This document shows, one piece after another, positions 62,972 to 64,000 of a stretch of DNA of 64,000 bases; position 1 is the stretch's first letter, and every line of letters starts with the position of its first letter. The position numbers were made by a program, and so were the translations under genes. The DNA comes from an uncultured Clostridia bacterium (lineage in GTDB: Bacteria; Bacillota; Clostridia; Oscillospirales; Ruminococcaceae), in contig CANNSB010000001.1 in assembly GCA_947510165.1 (NCBI GenBank), positions 186,001-250,000 of the forward strand, written 5' to 3'. The notes under the pieces are model-generated. The model saw nothing but the letters and a program-made list of their open reading frames with translations. It had not been told where the DNA came from and did not search any database.

Positions 62972-64000
62972 TTATTTAACTTCAATAATTAAATCTATTA
63001 TTCTTTGTTCTTCAACAGTTTTTACAGTTACTTTTATATTTTTAAATTCAAAAAAATCTCCTTCATTAGGTATTTTTTCAAATTTTTCTAAAACCCAACC
63101 ACTAACAGTATTACTGGCTGTAAAAAAATCGCTAATATCTTTACATAGCGTTTCTATCATATCGTATATATTCATATCACCATTAACTTGAAATATTTTT
63201 TCGGAAATTTCTACAATATCTAATTCAACTTCATCAGCTTCATCCCATATTTCTCCAACAAGTTCTTCAAGTATGTCTTCTAATGTAACGATTCCTAAAG
63301 TTCCACCATAATGATCTGATATAACAGCCATATGAAGTTTTTGTTTTTGTAATTCTTTTAAAGCCTCTGATATTTTTTTTTGTTGAGGAAGATATATTGT
63401 TTTTTGTAAAATAGATTTTATATCTACAGTTTTTTCTTTTATATATTTTGTAAAAAAATCTCTTTCATGTAAAACTCCAATAATATTGTCTATGGTATTT
63501 TTATAAACAGGAATTCTAGAATATTTTTCTTCTATAAACAATGATAATATATTTTCAGTAGATAGATCATGATCTATAGCAATAATATCAACTCTAGGAG
63601 TGAAAATTTCTCCAACAGTAATTTCGTCAAAATCGAGAGCAGATTGAACGAGCTCTCCTTCTTGTTCTTCTAATACACCTTCTTCTTTTATTTCTTGTAT
63701 TATAAATTTTAGCTCTTGTTCTGTTACAGATGGTTGTATATCTGATTTATTTATAAATATTTTCACAAAAATATTTTTTAAACCAACAAAAATTTTTATA
63801 AATGGATATAAGACAAACATTATGACTGATAGTATAGATGATGTTGCTAATGTAAAACTTTCTGGGTGTTCTTTAGCAATGCTCTTTGGAATAATTTCTC
63901 CAAAAATTAAAACAAGAATTGTTATTATAAGGGTTGATATTGCTATTCCTGCATCTCCAAAAAAATGTGTGAAAAGAACCGTACTTATTGAAGCGGATGC
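62972..64000 (-). CDS. CNNM/CorC-type hemolysin-family transporter (5' partial)
   Basis: The frame is open from the right edge: the ATG at 63820 is internal, and the 60 codons before it encode the end of a CNNM (DUF21) membrane domain (LIFGEIIPKSIAKEHPE). After it come two CBS domains (about ITVGEIFTPRVDIIAID and PVYKNTIDNIIGVLHERDF; then the second with YGGTLGIVTLEDILEELVGEIWDE) and a C-terminal CorC/HlyC domain (VSGWVLEKFEKIPNEGD). This family handles Mg or other divalent cations; the hemolysin name is historical. At least 342 residues are present. Confidence 0.93.
   Translation of the reverse strand, partial: ASASISTVLFTHFFGDAGIAISTLIITILVLIFGEIIPKSIAKEHPESFTLATSSILSVIMFVLYPFIKIFVGLKNIFVKIFINKSDIQPSVTEQELKFIIQEIKEEGVLEEQEGELVQSALDFDEITVGEIFTPRVDIIAIDHDLSTENILSLFIEEKYSRIPVYKNTIDNIIGVLHERDFFTKYIKEKTVDIKSILQKTIYLPQQKKISEALKELQKQKLHMAVISDHYGGTLGIVTLEDILEELVGEIWDEADEVELDIVEISEKIFQVNGDMNIYDMIETLCKDISDFFTASNTVSGWVLEKFEKIPNEGDFFEFKNIKVTVKTVEEQRIIDLIIEVK

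Overview
The window is a very AT-rich bacterial chromosome segment using standard stop codons, with Gram-positive-type signals: GGAGG-like ribosome binding sites, TTGACA/TATAAT promoters with 17-bp spacing, and many TTG starts. It opens inside spo0A, the master regulator of endospore formation. It also carries SepF, DivIVA, YlmH, a YlbF-family protein, an ECF vitamin transporter, a split transketolase, and DUF5685-DnaJ and DUF5711-CvpA pairs. Together these point to a spore-forming, low-GC member of the Clostridia, most like Oscillospirales/Eubacteriales. That placement is inference from gene content; no 16S rRNA gene is present. Asn, Ile, Lys and Asp are strongly enriched in the proteins, as expected from the base composition.

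Layout. 1-1581: end of spo0A and a convergent folate-type ECF S component. 1772-5561: a DUF5685 protein, a J-domain protein with a cysteine-rich tail, a membrane protein and a DUF4430/alpha-toroid surface protein. 5563-18895: a long forward run of housekeeping genes: ruvCAB, glmM, an rRNA-type methyltransferase, ecfA1-ecfA2-ecfT, truA, DUF5711, cvpA-like, pgsA, a ClpE-like ATPase, rsmD, coaD. 18920-20243: a coiled-coil protein, a self-contained tRNA-Ser unit and an unknown membrane protein. 20293-22309 (-): typA followed by an unlisted 53-codon gene. 22458-31265 (-): one giant gene for a 2,935-residue surface protein with about 25 cadherin-like domains. 31403-33358 (-): a CDF cation exporter and a His-rich permease. 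33432-39860 (-): a sugar ABC importer, a family 3 hexosaminidase, an AraC-type regulator with a degenerate receiver, and pyrB fused to a PyrI zinc domain. 40300-43018 (-): rpsO, pnp, tRNA-Leu.

43279-52226 (+): miaB, ylbF-like, mutS, mutL, miaA, hfq and a HlyD-like protein. 52371-58359 (+): the division-linked run sepF, ylmH, divIVA, ileS, lspA, rluD from a clear promoter. 58391-60207: split transketolase. 60231-62447 (-): a class A penicillin-binding protein. 62590-62934: a BofC-like small protein. 62972-64000 (-): a CNNM/CBS transporter running off the right edge.

Most of the window is conserved core genome, and I see no CRISPR array, prophage, transposase or defence island. The features most worth following up are the giant repeat protein, pgsA apparently starting at AUA, the PyrB-zinc fusion at the end of an amino-sugar operon with its odd regulator, the Cys-rich J-domain protein, and a 21-bp inverted repeat carrying both -35 boxes of the rpsO/miaB divergent promoters.
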